From: a virus | Length of the DNA: 35,798 nt | Reading direction: 5' to 3' (one strand) | IMG/VR virus record: IMGVR_UViG_3300040806_002483 | Span: 1 to 35,798 of that record | Shown: piece after piece, positions 33,064 through 35,798 of the stretch | Layout of the letters: each line of letters opens with the position of its first letter | Position numbering within the stretch: the first letter of the stretch is position 1 | Program-made: the position numbers and the translations under genes | Notes under the pieces: generated by a model | Seen by the model: only the letters and a program-made list of their open reading frames with translations | Database searches by the model: none | What the model was told of the DNA's origin: nothing

Positions 33064-35798
33064 TTATTGTACTGTGTCATTGAAATTCCTTGTAAACAGC
33101 ATTTGACTCAGGATTGTTCCTTGTATAGCTGTTGGATTACCGTTGGCGTCTGCACCATCAAATGTTACCACTCTTGGAATTCTTAAATAGTTTCCGCCTG
33201 TCATTGTAATAATATTATCCGCTGTTCCTACTTGAACCTGACCCGCTATAATACTGTTAGTTTGTAGATCAGAACCACCAACTGATAACTGTGCAGCTAA
33301 GAATGTAGCAATGGCCTTTTGTGTAGGAATAATATTATTAGAGTCTGCACTAAATGTTGGATCTGTACTAAACTCATTTACTACAGCACCCGAACCACCT
33401 AATCTTACGCCGCCTAGTGCTAGTTCTGAAAGACCATCTAAGTCAAAAAATTCAGCACTAATTGTAACAACACCAGTTGCCTGGTTTACGCCAAACAATT
33501 CACCAGCTCTAAAGTTACCGTCTTGATCTGTACTTACATAGAATACTCTGCCGCCATCAACTTCAAGAACTTCGTTTTCTGGAGCGGCAGTAAAGAACGC
33601 ACCACCTGCATAAAGCTCAGGATAATTTGTTTCTTCAAAGTTACCTGTACCAATGTCTAGGAAGTCATGTCCTGAAATACGACATTGACTATATCCTATT
33701 CTAGTAGTACCTGCTGTTCCATGTTCAAGGTTATATTCATTTTTTAGTGTAGGTGTAATCTGGAATTTAACTGTTCTAGTGCCATTACCGCTTCCATCAT
33801 CACCTAAATCAGTTGCAAACACACCAACAAATAATTTAAAGTCATCTGGATCTGCTGTAGTTTCGTCAGGTATAGTTTCAATTCTAATTTGTACTCCGGG
33901 TCCTGGAATAGTTGAGCTTACTCCGTCGAGCGTTATAAATTGCCCTTGTTCAATAATATCTGCAAATCCATTACCTGATATTGTAATAGTACTTGTACTT
34001 GTTTTATATCCTGCGCCCCTGTCAATAAAATCTGGTTGTGCTAATACATTATTAGCCCGTCTAGGTTCTATTTCTACTTCTGATACAAATGCTGTGTCTA
34101 CAATAGTAATTGTTGGGTCGCTAGTATAACCACTGCCTGGATCCCATATTTTAATTCTACTAAATGATCTTGCTGTAATATCTGCACGGATTTTTGCTTG
34201 TGCTCCTGTTTTTATAGTAGCAACAGCATTAAGTGTTGCAGCATCTGAAAGAGCAATCCAAGTAGGCGAGTTATTTAAACTTGAAAACATTATAGTTTTC
34301 CAAAGTCCAGATTCTCCTAGTTCTCTTTCTGTCCAAGTAACTCCATCTTCTGTTGTTGCCATATATGTAGTTGGGCCAACTTGTGCTCCGTAGGGATCGC
34401 CAAATTCTTTTCCGCCAGTATCACAAATTGCAACAAAAACACCTTGTGCGTATTTTATATCTTTCCAGACCATAGTCGTTGATCCGTCTAGTGAAGGAGC
34501 CGAAGTTCCCAATTGCCAGGACGCTCCTCGATCCACACTATATGCAACATCTCCGTTGTCAGAAAATGCTAAAAATCTATTATTACCGTAAACTAAGTTT
34601 ATCCAGTTATATTCACCTGCTGGAAGTACATTGTCATATCTAAACCAAGTTATACCGTCTGTTGAATAAGCAACATCTTTTGTTTGTGATCCTGTAATAA
34701 TGACGTATCTATCTTGTCCGTATGCTATTCCTTGCCATTGATCACCGGTTGAGTCATCTCCTGCCGGTAAGTTAGTAGAAGCCCAATTTAATCCGTCTGA
34801 ACTGTAAGCTGCTACTTGACTATTTTCAGCTATAACAACAAACCTGCCAGTTGTTCCACTAGGTGTTCCGTACACACCGTCAATCCATTTTTGATCTGCT
34901 GGGAATGTTCTGCTTACCCAAGCAGCGCCATCGTAACTAAAACTATAACTATTTGTGTTTTCTGCAAGTGCAATAAATCTATTTCTACCTGTAATCAATC
35001 TTTTATAGTCAAGTACTGCACTTAAATTGCCTTCAGTCCAATTTGAACCATCATCGCTATATACTACAAAGTTTGGTTCTGCAAGAGCAACATATCTGCC
35101 ACTGCGAGCAGTTCCTGTAGTACTAATATCAATAATTGTATTAGAACTATCTTCAGTGGTTTCTGTAACTGTTATTACAAGGTCATTTGCAGGAGACGCT
35201 CCGCCTAAAGTAGTTCCAGGAATAGTAAGTTCATCGCCTACAGCATATCCTGCACCTGGATTTGATATTGTTACAGCATAAGATTCTCCGTTTCTTGTTA
35301 CATTAACTTCTGCCGCAACTTCAACTGCATCTTGTACTCCGGCACTACCATTAGCTAAAGTTAGATTAAAGTAAAAAGCTGTTAGATCACCAAATGCCGA
35401 ATCATAAAATGTTCTTGTTTGTGGTAAATTTGAAAACGAAGAAGTAAATCCTGGATGACTTACTGTTAGTCTTGGTTCTATTCTATAAGTTGTAGTACTA
35501 TCTAAATTAGTTTCTATAGGCCAACCCGGAACAACATGATCCCATCCTAGTTCATTTGTACTTTCTTTTCTTACTGTACAAATTTTTGATACTGCGTTGT
35601 ATGCAGCCACATACCCGTATTGACCAACGCCTGTGCCTTGAACAATTAACAATCTCATTCCTAAAATTTCTGTATCAAATTGTGTTTCATCGTTAGTATT
35701 AAGTATTACCCTGTCTGTTGCAGGTATTGTAACCTGTGCTGAATTCTGTCTTATAAGATAATTTGATCCGCCTTCGCTTCCTGATCCTGTTGTATTAA
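33064..35798 (-). CDS. Giant modular virion protein, 5' end outside window
   Basis: The reading frame is open from the window edge to a stop at 33064, about 911 codons; an internal ATG at 35658 is not the start, because upstream codons are uninterrupted and homologous to the 2055-residue protein. It carries RNGESYAVTISNPGAGY modules, many Asp-box-like S-x-D-G repeats (SDDGSNW, SYDGAAW, SSDGLNW, STDGITW, SVDRGASW) in the first 500 visible residues, then GHDFLDIGTGNF..TNYP, GGRVFYVSTDQDGNFRAG and STDPTFSADSNNIIPTQKAIATFL. The final two-thirds is thus a paralogue of the C-terminal half of the gene at 24927. A repeat-rich virion protein is very likely; exact position in the virion is unknown. Confidence 0.8.
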   Translation of the reverse strand, partial: NTTGSGSEGGSNYLIRQNSAQVTIPATDRVILNTNDETQFDTEILGMRLLIVQGTGVGQYGYVAAYNAVSKICTVRKESTNELGWDHVVPGWPIETNLDSTTTYRIEPRLTVSHPGFTSSFSNLPQTRTFYDSAFGDLTAFYFNLTLANGSAGVQDAVEVAAEVNVTRNGESYAVTISNPGAGYAVGDELTIPGTTLGGASPANDLVITVTETTEDSSNTIIDISTTGTARSGRYVALAEPNFVVYSDDGSNWTEGNLSAVLDYKRLITGRNRFIALAENTNSYSFSYDGAAWVSRTFPADQKWIDGVYGTPSGTTGRFVVIAENSQVAAYSSDGLNWASTNLPAGDDSTGDQWQGIAYGQDRYVIITGSQTKDVAYSTDGITWFRYDNVLPAGEYNWINLVYGNNRFLAFSDNGDVAYSVDRGASWQLGTSAPSLDGSTTMVWKDIKYAQGVFVAICDTGGKEFGDPYGAQVGPTTYMATTEDGVTWTERELGESGLWKTIMFSSLNNSPTWIALSDAATLNAVATIKTGAQAKIRADITARSFSRIKIWDPGSGYTSDPTITIVDTAFVSEVEIEPRRANNVLAQPDFIDRGAGYKTSTSTITISGNGFADIIEQGQFITLDGVSSTIPGPGVQIRIETIPDETTADPDDFKLFVGVFATDLGDDGSGNGTRTVKFQITPTLKNEYNLEHGTAGTTRIGYSQCRISGHDFLDIGTGNFEETNYPELYAGGAFFTAAPENEVLEVDGGRVFYVSTDQDGNFRAGELFGVNQATGVVTISAEFFDLDGLSELALGGVRLGGSGAVVNEFSTDPTFSADSNNIIPTQKAIATFLAAQLSVGGSDLQTNSIIAGQVQVGTADNIITMTGGNYLRIPRVVTFDGADANGNPTAIQGTILSQMLFTRNFNDTVQ

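Overview
This window looks like part of the late, virion-building region of a large marine T4-like (Straboviridae/Kyanoviridae-type) myovirus. The evidence is low GC, tightly packed genes with 1-23 bp overlaps, T4-type late-promoter octamers (TATAAATA or near variants), very long modular tail-fibre and baseplate-associated proteins of the kind found in marine cyanophages, a tail-assembly chaperone and a large set of 2-oxoglutarate/Fe(II) oxygenases. The host cannot be read from the window: a cyanobacterium is plausible, and SAR11 or another marine bacterium is not excluded. No stretch over 300 bases lacks a gene; the largest gap is about 120 bp. No tRNA, CRISPR array, insertion sequence or integrase was seen.

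Layout. (1) 1-2505, minus strand: the 5' part of a subtilisin-like protease, and a tail-fibre-like protein with a cupredoxin-type His...Cys-x2-His-x2-Met motif. (2) 2515-4574: phage-encoded groES-groEL with a late promoter, and a hairpin downstream of groEL that embeds the late promoter and the ribosome binding site of the fibre-like gene. (3) 4607-7134, minus: a tail-assembly chaperone and three 2OG oxygenases, one of which has lost its distal ligand residues. (4) 7257-20437: an alternating-strand island. Plus-strand blocks carry five flavin-dependent tryptophan-halogenase-like proteins, two oxygenases and one unrecognised protein. Minus-strand blocks carry six more oxygenases. The blocks meet tail to tail with overlapping 3' ends, and twice head to head over a 39-bp spacer of the same design. 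(5) 20434-24916, minus: three tandem glycine-rich adhesin paralogues, an S74 intramolecular-chaperone fibre protein and a small virion protein. (6) 24927-35798, minus: three giant modular fibre or baseplate proteins sharing repeat modules. The last is cut by the window edge.

The most striking feature is the combination of five halogenase-like genes and eleven 2OG-oxygenase-family genes in about 15 kb, directly between the chaperonin/tail-chaperone genes and the adhesin genes. Single viral halogenases are known (VirX1 of cyanophage Syn10), and 2OG oxygenases are common in marine T4-like phages. A five-plus-eleven array is outside what I know. My inference is an oxidative tailoring system that halogenates and hydroxylates either phage virion proteins (the neighbouring adhesins are the obvious candidates) or host molecules during infection. 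The sequence does not reveal the substrate, and no flavin reductase is present in the window, so reduced flavin would have to come from elsewhere.
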